Positions 52,472 to 61,273 of a stretch of 64,000 bases of DNA are shown piece by piece. A program made the translations under genes and the position numbers. Origin of the DNA: Rothia mucilaginosa. Its GTDB lineage: Bacteria; Actinomycetota; Actinomycetes; Actinomycetales; Micrococcaceae. Where the stretch lies: positions 62,001-126,000 of the forward strand of contig NZ_CABFLY010000002.1 in NCBI RefSeq assembly GCF_901875305.1, read 5' to 3'. Within the stretch, counting starts at the first letter, position 1, and the number at the start of each line of letters is the position of its first letter. The notes under the pieces were generated by a model. It did no database searches, was not told the DNA's origin, and saw only the letters and a program-made list of their open reading frames with translations.

Positions 52472-53761
52472 GTGGCTGACAAGATCAAAGTTGCCCTGCT
52501 GGGTGCCGGTAATGTCGGTTCCCAGGCGGCGCGCATCCTGGTAGAGGATAACGCCGTTCTTGCGAAGCGCATTGGTGCGCCTGTCGAGCTGATCGGCATT
52601 GCTGTGCGTGATACCCAGGCAACTCGCCACTGGAATGCCGACCCCTCGTTGTACACCACCGACGCTGAGGCTTTGATTGATGCAGCCGATGTCGTAATAG
52701 AGCTGACCGGCGGCATTGAGCCGGCGCGCACCCGCATTTTGCGTGCGCTGAATGCTGGCAAGTCTGTCGTTTCGGGTAATAAGGCTCTGCTGGCTAAGCA
52801 CGGTATGGAGTTGCAGGCGGCCGCTGACGCATCCGGTGCACAGCTGTCGTATGAGGCTGCCGTGGCCGGTGCGATTCCGATTCTTCGCCCGCTGCGTGAT
52901 TCCCTGGCTGGTGACCGTGTGACCCGTGTGCTGGGTATCATGAACGGCACCACCAACTACATTCTTGATCAGATGGACACTACCGGCGCCTCCTTCTCGG
53001 ATGCGCTGGCTGACGCCCAGAAGCTCGGCTATGCTGAGGCTGACCCCACCGCTGACGTTGAGGGTCACGATGCCGCGTCGAAGGCCGCTATTGTTGCTTC
53101 GCTGGCGTTCCACTCGGATTTCACGATTGATGATGTGCATACTGAGGGCATTACCGCTATCACCGCCGATGATGTTGCGGCCGCAGACGCCGATGGCTAC
53201 GTCATTAAGCTGCTGGCTATTTGCGAGCGTGAGGGGGAGGACGGCGCGAACATCCGTGTGAACCCGACCCTGATTCCGCGCCAGCATCCGTTGGCTGGTG
53301 TGCATGGTGCGTTCAACGCCGTGTTTGTTGAGGCGGAGAACGCCGGTGAGTTGATGTTCTACGGTCCCGGTGCTGGCGGTGCCCCGACTGCTTCGGCTGT
53401 TCTGGGCGACTTCGTGTCTTTGGCTCGTCGTCTGGTGCTGGGTGGCCCCGGTGTTCCTGAGACCTCTCATGCGCAGTTGCACGCGACCAGCCTGGATAAC
53501 GTGATTTCTCGCTACTCGGTGGGCGTTCTGGTGGAGGACCGCCTGGGCGTTCTGGCGAACATTACTCGAATCCTGGCCGAGCACGGCATTTCGGTGGATT
53601 CGTTGCGCCAGTCCACTCCGCACGAGGGCGCGGCCCAGATTCGCCTGGTGACCCACTCTGCGAAGGACTCCGACCTGCGCCGTGCCATCGCCGTGATTGA
53701 CGCGCTTGATACGGTGCGTGAGGTGAACTCCGTGATTCGCGTGGAGTCCGAGAAGCACTAG
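52472..53761 (+). CDS. hom: Homoserine dehydrogenase
   Basis: Reduces aspartate semialdehyde to homoserine, the branch toward threonine and methionine. 429 aa, GTG start with AGAAAGAG upstream. N-terminal NAD(P)-binding loop ALLGAGNVGSQAARIL; catalytic domain with SVVSGNKALLAKHG, IMNGTTNYILDQM and AEADPTADVEGHDAASKAAI. The C-terminal ACT domain (about residues 350-425; VGVLVEDRLGVLANITRILA) suggests feedback control by threonine, as in Corynebacterium. thrC follows after 163 bases. Confidence 0.97.
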   Translation: MADKIKVALLGAGNVGSQAARILVEDNAVLAKRIGAPVELIGIAVRDTQATRHWNADPSLYTTDAEALIDAADVVIELTGGIEPARTRILRALNAGKSVVSGNKALLAKHGMELQAAADASGAQLSYEAAVAGAIPILRPLRDSLAGDRVTRVLGIMNGTTNYILDQMDTTGASFSDALADAQKLGYAEADPTADVEGHDAASKAAIVASLAFHSDFTIDDVHTEGITAITADDVAAADADGYVIKLLAICEREGEDGANIRVNPTLIPRQHPLAGVHGAFNAVFVEAENAGELMFYGPGAGGAPTASAVLGDFVSLARRLVLGGPGVPETSHAQLHATSLDNVISRYSVGVLVEDRLGVLANITRILAEHGISVDSLRQSTPHEGAAQIRLVTHSAKDSDLRRAIAVIDALDTVREVNSVIRVESEKH

Positions 53762-53924
53762 GCCCCTGTCGAGAGACACTACCCAATCTCGCGGTGTGAT
53801 GTCGCCGCAATAGACTTGCGAGAGCGGCCGGGGAGGCCCCTCGCGCACTGACGAACCCGCGTACCCGCTACCGGGGTTACAGGACCCTGGCGGGCGGTGC
53901 GCCTCAAGATTAAAGGAGATGCCA

Positions 53925-55025
53925 ATGGCACACGTGTGGCAGGGCGTTATCAAGGAATACCGTGACCGTCTGCCCTTCGGTGAGGACGTTCAGGTCGTGA
54001 CTCTGGGCGAGGGCGGTACCCCGCTGATTCACGCCCCAGCGCTGTCCGCCGAGACCGGCAACACTGTTTACCTGAAGTTTGAGGGTATGAACCCGACCGG
54101 TTCCTTCAAGGACCGCGGCATGACCAGCGCCATGACCGCTGCTAAGCGCGATGGTGCGAAGGCTGTGGTGTGCGCTTCGACGGGTAACACTTCCGCTTCC
54201 GCCGCAGCTTACGCGTTGCAGGCTGGCTTGCGTTGCGCTGTGCTGGTTCCGGACGGCAAGATTTCTATGGGTAAGCTCTCTCAGGCGATTGCCCACGGTG
54301 CCGATATCATCCAGATCGACGGCAACTTTGACAACTGCCTTGAGGTTGCTCGCAAGCTCAGCGAGAACTACCCTGTGTTCCTGGTGAACTCGGTGAACCC
54401 CTACCGTATTGAGGGCCAGAAGACCGGTTCCTTCGAGGTTGTTGACACCCTGGGCGATGCCCCTGATTACCACCTGTTGCCGGTCGGCAACGCCGGTAAC
54501 ATCACCGCGTACTGGAAGGGCTACAAGGAGTACTCCGAGCCCTACACCAACCGTGATGGTGAGGTTCTGGAGCCCGTGGCTACCAAGCGCCCGATTATGT
54601 GGGGCTTCCAGGCCGCCGGTGCCGCCCCGATCGTGGCGGGTCACCCCATCGAGAACCCTGAGACCATCGCAACCGCAATCCGCATCGGTAACCCCGCTTC
54701 GTGGGAGAAGGCTGAGGCCGCTCGCGACGAGTCCGGTGGTGTGATTGAGGCTGTAACCGACGAGGAAATTCTGGAGGCGCACCGCTGGCTGTCTGCTCGT
54801 GAGGGCGTGTTCGTGGAGCCTGCTTCGGCTGCTGGTGTGGCGGGTCTGCTGAAGAAGCACCGCGCGGGTGAGGCACCCAAGGGTAAGACCATCGTTATCA
54901 CCGTGACCGGTCACGGCCTGAAGGACCCGCAGTGGGCTCTGGAGGCTGTGAACGGCGTGAAGGTCGAGCCGACTAAGGCCCCCTTCGACGTGGTGGCTGT
55001 GGCAAATATTCTCGATTTGCACTAG
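53925..55025 (+). CDS. thrC: Threonine synthase
   Basis: PLP enzyme converting O-phosphohomoserine to threonine. 366 aa from the ATG at 53925, which has AAAGGAGA at ideal spacing; another ATG six bases earlier overlaps that site. The PLP lysine is K62 in [27 protein letters not shown], the phosphate loop [14 protein letters not shown] and [15 protein letters not shown] follow. It is the short class without the N-terminal domain of plant and yeast enzymes. It lies between hom and thrB, so the three cover homoserine to threonine. Confidence 0.96.
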   Translation: MAHVWQGVIKEYRDRLPFGEDVQVVTLGEGGTPLIHAPALSAETGNTVYLKFEGMNPTGSFKDRGMTSAMTAAKRDGAKAVVCASTGNTSASAAAYALQAGLRCAVLVPDGKISMGKLSQAIAHGADIIQIDGNFDNCLEVARKLSENYPVFLVNSVNPYRIEGQKTGSFEVVDTLGDAPDYHLLPVGNAGNITAYWKGYKEYSEPYTNRDGEVLEPVATKRPIMWGFQAAGAAPIVAGHPIENPETIATAIRIGNPASWEKAEAARDESGGVIEAVTDEEILEAHRWLSAREGVFVEPASAAGVAGLLKKHRAGEAPKGKTIVITVTGHGLKDPQWALEAVNGVKVEPTKAPFDVVAVANILDLH

Positions 55026-55042
55026 CCTATTCGTACTACGAT

Positions 55043-55077
55043 GTGCACTCCGTCCCGGTTTTCGGGGCGGGGTGCAC
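55043..55077 (+). terminator. Hairpin between thrC and thrB
   Basis: Arms 55043-55057 and 55063-55077 pair over 15 positions with two G-U pairs; loop GTTTT. It may partly end transcription from hom-thrC and lower thrB expression. Confidence 0.65.
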
Positions 55078-55190
55078 CTGCATGATGGCGGGTCTCAGTA
55101 CCCCGTCACCACCTATTTGTTAAGGCGGATGTGCGGATTTTCAGCATCCTGCTCGTTCACTCCGTCACCGATCGCGAGGTACCTCTTCAC

Positions 55191-56159
55191 ATGTCTTCCC
55201 TGAACCTTTCTGATATTCCCGTGGGCGCATCCGTCACCGTGCGCGTGCCTGCCACGAGCGCCAATCTGGGCCCCGGCTACGACAGCCTGGGCCTGGGCCT
55301 GGGATTTTATGATGAGCTGAGGGTTGAGCGCATTGAGTCTGGCTTGGAGTTTGAGCTGACAGGTGAGGGAAGTGCCGAGGTTCCGCGCAACGAAAACCAC
55401 CTGGTGGTTCGCGCTATGAAGGCGGCTTTTGAGGCGGCCGGTCTGGAGGAGCTGCCTCCGCTGAAGCTGATTGCGGATAACAAGATTCCGCATTCGCGCG
55501 GTATGGGTTCTTCGGCCTCCGCAATTGTTGCGGGTGTGGCTGCCGCCAGCGCGCTACTGCCTGAGGAGCACCGCCTGGACCGCGAGTGCATGTTGCAGGT
55601 TGCGTCTGATATGGAGGGTCACCCGGATAATGTGGCTCCGGCGATTTACGGTAATCTCTCGGTGTCGTGGGGTCAGCAGGGGGAGTGGCACTCTCTGATT
55701 ATTCCGGTGCACCCGCAGGTGCGTCCTGTCGTGGCTGTGCCTGATTACGAGGTGTCCACGAAGTTGGCCCGCTCCCTGATTCCCGCGGAGATTCCTCACG
55801 CTCGGGCAGCCGCCAATTCGGCGCGAGCCGCGCTACTGGTGCGTTCGCTTTCGGATGCTCCCGAGTACCTCATGGATGCGACGGTGGACTACCTGCATCA
55901 GGGCTACCGTGTTCCCGCCATGGAGCCTTCGGCTGCCCTGGTTGCTTTCCTGCGTGAGCGTGGCCTGGCTACCGTGATTTCGGGTGCTGGCCCGACCGTT
56001 CTGACCTTCGCCCGCGATGAAGAGCAGGTGCAGCAGACTGCTGAGGCTATTGCTGAGTTTGAGGCGCAGAGCCCCGCGAGCGAGGTGGATGGCCGCCGCC
56101 TGAACTGGCGTGTGCTCCCCCTTGAAATTGATACTGAAGGTGTTATAGTTACTCAGTAG
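55191..56159 (+). CDS. thrB: Homoserine kinase
   Basis: GHMP-family kinase that phosphorylates homoserine. 322 aa from the ATG at 55191; an upstream in-frame GTG at 55131 is less likely because the family core starts right after residue 10. The first motif is VPATSANLGPGYDSLGLGL. The ATP loop is IPHSRGMGSSASAIVAG, and the third GHMP motif is VISGAGPTVLTF. GAGGT lies about ten bases before the ATG, a weak ribosome site. A seven-bp hairpin (AGGACGT/ACGTCCT) overlaps the stop. Confidence 0.95.
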   Translation: MSSLNLSDIPVGASVTVRVPATSANLGPGYDSLGLGLGFYDELRVERIESGLEFELTGEGSAEVPRNENHLVVRAMKAAFEAAGLEELPPLKLIADNKIPHSRGMGSSASAIVAGVAAASALLPEEHRLDRECMLQVASDMEGHPDNVAPAIYGNLSVSWGQQGEWHSLIIPVHPQVRPVVAVPDYEVSTKLARSLIPAEIPHARAAANSARAALLVRSLSDAPEYLMDATVDYLHQGYRVPAMEPSAALVAFLRERGLATVISGAGPTVLTFARDEEQVQQTAEAIAEFEAQSPASEVDGRRLNWRVLPLEIDTEGVIVTQ

Positions 56160-56654
56160 GACGTGTAACGTCCTATTGTGGGTTTTGCCCGCCGTTCGAC
56201 GATGACCGTAATTAATGCTTCCTGGCAGGTACGTTTCGTACCTCACCCCGTTTCACCCCGTTCCGGACTTTGTGCCTGGTTGGGTTTCGGAGGGGAGCTT
56301 ACCTTCTGTAATGCCTCACCCGCAGGGTGTCGATGTGAAGGGGGCGGTTTCGGTCACGGCGATTGAACCCTCCCAACCGTTCATTCTTGACCCGCTGGCC
56401 CCAGGCCGCAGGTGCGGGTCCGATGAATGAGGGGTGCACACATGATGATAGAGCGCCTTATCTTCCGTGTGTACCCGCCGTGTCTGAATCGGTGGGTACG
56501 GTAAGAGATGCGAACCGCCTCTAGCGCGGTTCGAGGGAGTCGAAGGTGCAGGTCGCCGCGTTCTGCGGCGGTGCAGGAACCTTTGACCGCGCTATAGCGC
56601 CCGCCCGATCTTTATTCTGAAGATTTTCAGGGCTTACAACCAAAGGAATTGTAG
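56160..56654 (+). promoter_or_regulatory. 495-base structured leader upstream of rho
   Basis: No credible gene on either strand. Successive pairings: AGGACGT/ACGTCCT at the thrB stop; a long imperfect stem between about 56379-56393 and 56415-56429 (TCATTC and GACCCGC arms); GTACCCGCCG (56471-56480) with CGGTGGGTAC (56490-56499); GAACCGC/GCGGTTC (about 56513-56533); CGCCGC/GCGGCG (about 56552-56568). TTGCCC, 18 bases, TAATTA near 56183-56212 is a candidate promoter. A long leader fits Rho autoregulation known in other bacteria; here it is inference. Confidence 0.5.
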
Positions 56655-58805
56655 TTGGCAAAGAACATTGTTGTCACCGATGAGTTCGGCACGGCATCGG
56701 CCGCGCCGGAACTGGCAAATTTGAAGGTCGCGCAGTTGCGCGTCCTGGCTCAGCAGCTGGGCATTCGTGGCTACCTGAAACTGAAGAAGGCGGAGCTGGT
56801 TCAGGCTCTGGAGGAGCACCAGCGTGGTGGCGCCGTAGCTGCCCCGGCCGCTCCGAATACTCAGACTCTCGCCGAGAAGAATTCTGAAAAGTCCACCGAA
56901 AAGTCCACCGTGAAGACCGAGGAGAAGGCAGTCGAGGCTCCTGCTGAGGGCGAGAAGGGCTCCGAGCCCGTTCAGAAGACCCGCCGTACTCGCCGCACCC
57001 GCGCTCAGAAGGAGGCCGAGGCAAAAGCCGAGAAGGCAGAGAAGAGCGAGTCCGAGGGTTCCGAAAAGTCCGAGAAGCGTACCCGCTCTTCGCGTTACGA
57101 GACCCCTGCCCAGAAGCGTGCTCGCGCTCGCCGCGCCGCTGAGGGCCAGGACACCCCCGAAGCTTCTGAGAAGGTGGAGAAGAGCGAGAAATCTGAGAAG
57201 CGTACCCGCCGTAGCCGCAAGGACGAGAAGCCGGCAGAGCTTCCTCCTCTGGATGTGCGCGCCGAGCTGGCCGCGGAGCGCATCTCTGAGCGTTCCGAGC
57301 CGGGCGAGTCGGCTCCGAACTCCTCTGAGCTGAAGGCTTCCACTGCAGACGGTACCGCAAGCTTGGATAGTCTGAATGCTGCCCTGGATATGACCTTCGG
57401 CGCCGTTGATGGTGAGAAGAGCTCTAAGCGTACCCGCACCCGCGAGCGTCGCCGTGATCAGGATGGCGAGCGCACCGAGCGTACTGAGCGTGCAGAGCGG
57501 ACCGAGCGCCGTTCCAAGCGTGACCGCCAGGCTGAGCGCGCAGAGCGTGCCGAGCGTAAGAACTCCGAGCGCACCGAGCGTCGTTCCAAGCGTGACCGTC
57601 AGGCTGAGCGCGCCGAGAAGCAGGCACGCCGCCGCGAGGAACACGAGCCTCGCCTGAGCGAAGACGATGTGTTGGCACCGATTTCGGGTGTGCTGGACAT
57701 CCTCGACAATTACGCGTTTGTGCGTACCACCGGCTATCTGCCGGGTACCAATGACGTGTACGTCTCCCTGGCTCAGGTGAAGAAGTACAACCTGCGTAAG
57801 GGCGACCACGTGATCGGTGCGATTCGCGTGCCGCGTGAGGGCGAGTCGAACAACCGCCAGCGTTTCAACGCCCTGGTTCAGGTGGAGGCTATCAACGGTC
57901 AGAGCGTTGAAGAGGCCGCTAACCGCCGCGTGTTCTCCAAGCTGACTCCGCTGTACCCCAAGGAGCGTCTGCGCCTGGAGACCACTCCCAAGAAGCTGGG
58001 TACTCGCGTGGTTGACCTGGTGTCCCCGATTGGTAAGGGTCAGCGTGGTCTGATTGTTTCGCCGCCGAAGGCGGGTAAGACCCTCATGCTGCAGTCCATC
58101 GCGAACGCGATTACCGTGAACAACCCCGATGTGTACCTGATGATGGTTCTGGTGGATGAGCGTCCTGAAGAAGTGACCGACATGCAGCGCACCGTCAAGG
58201 GCGAGGTTATTGCCTCGACCTTCGACCGCCCGGCTGAGGATCACACCACGGTTGCCGAGCTGGCCATTGAGCGCGCGAAGCGCATGGTGGAGCTGGGCTA
58301 CGATGTGGTCGTGCTGCTGGACTCCATGACTCGCCTGGGCCGCGCCTACAACCTGGCTGCTCCGGCATCTGGTCGTATCCTGTCCGGTGGTGTGGATTCT
58401 GCTGCGCTGTACCCGCCGAAGAAGTTCTTCGGTGCCGCCCGCAACATCGAAGAGGGTGGCTCGCTGACCATTCTGGCTACCGCCCTGGTTGAGACCGGTT
58501 CGAAGATGGACGAAGTGATCTTCGAAGAATTCAAGGGCACCGGTAACATGGAGCTGCGTCTGTCCCGCCAGCTGGCTGACAAGCGTATCTTCCCGGCCGT
58601 GGACATCAACGCCTCCGGTACCCGCCGCGAAGAGAACCTGCTCTCCCCGGACGAAATCAAGATTATGTGGGGTCTGCGTCGTGCCCTGGCCGGCATGGAG
58701 CCCGAGCAGGCTCTGGGCGTTCTGACCAACCAGTTGCGCAAGACCGAAAGTAACGTGGAGTTCCTGCTTACGGTGCAGAAGAACGGCCTGCGCCTGGTCG
58801 ACTAA
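56655..58805 (+). CDS. rho: Transcription termination factor Rho with large charged insertion
   Basis: RNA-dependent hexameric ATPase that ends transcription. 716 aa from a TTG at 56655 behind AAAGGA; E. coli Rho has 419. The N-terminal Rho_N helix bundle is at about 12-55 (LANLKVAQLRVLAQQLGIRG). Residues about 60-335 are Glu/Lys/Arg/Ser-rich and include TERRSKRDRQAERAE twice. The RNA-binding cold-shock-like domain follows (GVLDILDNYAFVRTTGYLPG). The P-loop is SPPKAGKT near residue 470; VDERPEEVTDM and LLDSMTRLGRAYN (Q/R loops) follow. Similar insertions in Micrococcus Rho enhance binding to structured RNA; that is family knowledge. Confidence 0.97.
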   Translation: MAKNIVVTDEFGTASAAPELANLKVAQLRVLAQQLGIRGYLKLKKAELVQALEEHQRGGAVAAPAAPNTQTLAEKNSEKSTEKSTVKTEEKAVEAPAEGEKGSEPVQKTRRTRRTRAQKEAEAKAEKAEKSESEGSEKSEKRTRSSRYETPAQKRARARRAAEGQDTPEASEKVEKSEKSEKRTRRSRKDEKPAELPPLDVRAELAAERISERSEPGESAPNSSELKASTADGTASLDSLNAALDMTFGAVDGEKSSKRTRTRERRRDQDGERTERTERAERTERRSKRDRQAERAERAERKNSERTERRSKRDRQAERAEKQARRREEHEPRLSEDDVLAPISGVLDILDNYAFVRTTGYLPGTNDVYVSLAQVKKYNLRKGDHVIGAIRVPREGESNNRQRFNALVQVEAINGQSVEEAANRRVFSKLTPLYPKERLRLETTPKKLGTRVVDLVSPIGKGQRGLIVSPPKAGKTLMLQSIANAITVNNPDVYLMMVLVDERPEEVTDMQRTVKGEVIASTFDRPAEDHTTVAELAIERAKRMVELGYDVVVLLDSMTRLGRAYNLAAPASGRILSGGVDSAALYPPKKFFGAARNIEEGGSLTILATALVETGSKMDEVIFEEFKGTGNMELRLSRQLADKRIFPAVDINASGTRREENLLSPDEIKIMWGLRRALAGMEPEQALGVLTNQLRKTESNVEFLLTVQKNGLRLVD

Positions 58806-58816
58806 GACCTGTGTTT

Positions 58817-58852
58817 CACGCGCCCCACCCCGGTATGACGGTGGGGCGCGTG
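58817..58852 (+). terminator. 13-bp perfect hairpin after rho
   Basis: Arms 58817-58829 and 58840-58852 are perfect complements, ten-base loop. Ends the rho transcript. Confidence 0.75.
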
Positions 58853-58956
58853 AGGCGTTCACCTGTGCCTCCCAGCGAGGCGCCCCATCAGGGGAGTGAC
58901 GAATTCTAGTGCCCGCCCGTGCGGCGTAAAGTGCGGGAGATGGAAGAGAGAACAGA

Positions 58957-60039
58957 ATGTTTGAATCTATTCAGGTTCTGCTGGACGAGCACGCTGACCT
59001 GCAGAATCAGCTGGCCGATCCCGCCGTGCAGTCGAACCAGGGTAAGGCACGCCGAGTGGGCCGCCGCTACGCGGAGCTGACCGGTATCGTGACCGCCTAC
59101 AACAAGTACACCTCGCTCAAGGATGACCTTGAGGCCGCCCGTGAGATGGCTGCTGAGGATCCGGATTTCGCGGCGGAGATCCCCGGCCTGGAGGAGGAGC
59201 TGGAGGCTGCTCAGGAGAAGTTGCGCCGCCTGCTGATTCCGCGTGACCCGGATGATGGCCGTAACGTCATTCTTGAGGTGAAGGCCGGTGCCGGCGGTGA
59301 CGAGGCCGCCCTGTTCGCGGGTGACCTGCTGCGCATGTACATGCGTTACGCTGAGCACAAGGGCTGGAAGACCGAGATTATCTCTTCGACCAGCACCGAC
59401 GTGGGTGGTTACAAGGACGCCCAGATTGCTATTAAGGGTTCCTCGAACGAGCCGGCTGAGGGTGTGTGGGCGCACCTGAAGTACGAGGGTGGCGTGCACC
59501 GTGTGCAGCGTGTTCCGGCGACCGAGTCTCAGGGCCGTATTCACACCTCCGCCGCGGGTGTGCTGGTGTTCCCCGAGGTGGATGAGCCTGAGGAAATCGA
59601 GATTAACCAGAACGACCTGAAGATTGACGTGTACCGTTCGTCGGGCCCCGGCGGTCAGTCGGTGAACACCACCGACTCGGCGGTGCGTATTACTCACCTT
59701 CCGACCGGCATTGTCGTGGCGATGCAGAACGAGAAGTCTCAGTTGCAGAACCGTGAAGCCGCAATGCGCGTGCTGCGTGCACGACTGCTGGCTCACCAGC
59801 AGGAGCAGATTGACGCCGAGAACGCGGCACACCGTGCTTCGCAGGTGCGTACCATGGACCGTTCGGAGCGTATCCGCACCTATAATTTCCCGGAGAACCG
59901 CATCGCTGATCACCGTACCGGCTATAAGGCGTACAACCTGGACGCCGTGCTGAACGGTGACCTGGAGCCGGTGATTCAGTCCGCTATTGAGATGGATGAG
60001 GCGCACCGCCTCGCTCAGGTGGGTCAGGAACAGAAGTAG
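58957..60039 (+). CDS. prfA: Peptide chain release factor 1
   Basis: Recognises UAA and UAG stop codons and triggers peptide release. 360 aa. The GGQ catalytic tripeptide is at 232-234 ([18 protein letters not shown]). The anticodon-like PAT element of RF1 is present in the [14 protein letters not shown] region, separating it from RF2 (SPF). GGAGATGGAAGAGAG precedes the ATG. rho-prfA-prmC order is conserved in Actinobacteria; prmC methylates the GGQ glutamine of this protein. Confidence 0.97.
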   Translation: MFESIQVLLDEHADLQNQLADPAVQSNQGKARRVGRRYAELTGIVTAYNKYTSLKDDLEAAREMAAEDPDFAAEIPGLEEELEAAQEKLRRLLIPRDPDDGRNVILEVKAGAGGDEAALFAGDLLRMYMRYAEHKGWKTEIISSTSTDVGGYKDAQIAIKGSSNEPAEGVWAHLKYEGGVHRVQRVPATESQGRIHTSAAGVLVFPEVDEPEEIEINQNDLKIDVYRSSGPGGQSVNTTDSAVRITHLPTGIVVAMQNEKSQLQNREAAMRVLRARLLAHQQEQIDAENAAHRASQVRTMDRSERIRTYNFPENRIADHRTGYKAYNLDAVLNGDLEPVIQSAIEMDEAHRLAQVGQEQK

Positions 60040-60103
60040 TTCCGCACAGATGTAGGCGTTTCGCAGGTCCAGCTCGCAGGCGGGTGGGCTGTCTGAATGC
60101 AAG

Positions 60104-60134
60104 AGGGGGTCATCGTGTCACGCGATGGCCCCCT
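60104..60134 (+). terminator. Hairpin between prfA and prmC
   Basis: Arms 60104-60115 and 60123-60134 pair over 12 positions with one G-U; loop seven bases. Likely ends the prfA transcript or attenuates prmC. Confidence 0.65.
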
Positions 60135-60208
60135 TCGCGTGTATGCGGCGTAGCAGCCCGAGCCTTATGTCCGTCCTTGACGGGGAACATGCAGAAGAAG
60201 GGGAACTT

Positions 60209-61111
60209 ATGAAGGTGAATGTGCACGACCCGCGCGGGGAAGAGCTCGCGCAGGTGCTGACGCGCGCCACCGCGGCCCTGGCGCAGGTGCCCAGCCCCCG
60301 CGTGGACGCCGAGCTACTCGCAGCGCACCTGCTCCACGGTGGTTCTCGGGCCGAGCTGCAGCGGGCCCTGCTTATGGGGGAGCGACTCACCCCTGCGCAG
60401 GTCGCTGAGTACGAGGTGCTGGTCGCCCGCCGCGCCCGCCGCGAGCCGCTGCAGTACATCACGGGACGCGCTCCCTTCTACCGGCTAGAGCTGTCGGTCG
60501 GGCCGGGCGTATTCGTGCCCCGACCCGAAACGGAGTTACTCGTCGAAGAAGCTCTCAAAGTGCTGAGCGTGCGTGCTGACACTGTACCCGGCGGGTCGCG
60601 CGTCGTCGACCTGTGCACGGGTTCCGGCGCCATCGCGGCGGCTATCAAGAGCGAACTGCCGGCCGCCCAGGTGTTCGCGGTGGAGCTCTCCGAAGACGCC
60701 ATCCCCTACGCCCGTAAGAACCTGGAGCCGCTGGGTGTGCACCTGGTGCAGGGGGATGCCCTCACTGCACTTACCGAGCTGGTCGGCACCTTCGACGCGG
60801 TGCTCTCCAACCCGCCGTACATTCCGCCGGCGAACGTGCCTACTAACCCGGAGGCTGCCCTGCACGACCCGGACATGGCGCTGTACGGCGGGGGAGCGGA
60901 CGGCATGCAGATGCCGGCCGCCATCGCCGCCCGCGCCTACGAGCTACTGACCCCCGGAGGCTTCTTCATGATGGAGCATGATGACACCCAGGAGGAGGCC
61001 GTCGCTGAGCTGTTGGCGCGCGTGGGCTTTGAGCGGTGTTACCCGGTACGGGACCTGAACGGCAGGCCCCGGCACAGCGCGGGCTACAAACCCGCCGCCG
61101 CGGGCTCCTAG
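60209..61111 (+). CDS. prmC: Release factor glutamine methyltransferase PrmC
   Basis: SAM-dependent methyltransferase of the GGQ glutamine in release factors. 300 aa from the ATG at 60209, which follows AGAAGGGGAA; earlier in-frame ATGs at 60125 and 60167 lie before the family core and overlap or follow the upstream hairpin. The SAM loop VVDLCTGSGAIAAAI and the catalytic NPPY motif (VLSNPPYIPP) are clear. PRPETELLVEEAL also is typical. It directly follows its substrate gene prfA. Confidence 0.94.
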   Translation: MKVNVHDPRGEELAQVLTRATAALAQVPSPRVDAELLAAHLLHGGSRAELQRALLMGERLTPAQVAEYEVLVARRARREPLQYITGRAPFYRLELSVGPGVFVPRPETELLVEEALKVLSVRADTVPGGSRVVDLCTGSGAIAAAIKSELPAAQVFAVELSEDAIPYARKNLEPLGVHLVQGDALTALTELVGTFDAVLSNPPYIPPANVPTNPEAALHDPDMALYGGGADGMQMPAAIAARAYELLTPGGFFMMEHDDTQEEAVAELLARVGFERCYPVRDLNGRPRHSAGYKPAAAGS

Positions 61112-61273
61112 CATCAGGGCCGACTCCTAGCCTCCGGGGTGGGGGAGCCGCCGTGCCTCTCAGCCGTCGCGTCAGCCGCATCAGCCGCCGACGAGGCGTG
61201 ATGCCCCAACCCCGTGACGTGCGCCCTCCCCGGCGTATCGCCGCAATCCATAAAACGTGAGACAATATAACCC

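Noticed and set aside
50512..52956. 814-codon - strand open frame opposite lysA and hom
   Set aside because: Antisense of well-supported genes, no recognisable domain, no ribosome site.
56178..56366. 62-codon frame in the rho leader, possible leader peptide
   Set aside because: No ribosome site, Cys/Gly-rich chance composition, and it overlaps predicted stems; not enough for a gene call.
56634..58862. 742-codon - strand open frame opposite rho
   Set aside because: Leu/Gly/Thr-rich antisense frame produced by the repetitive charged region of rho; no independent support.
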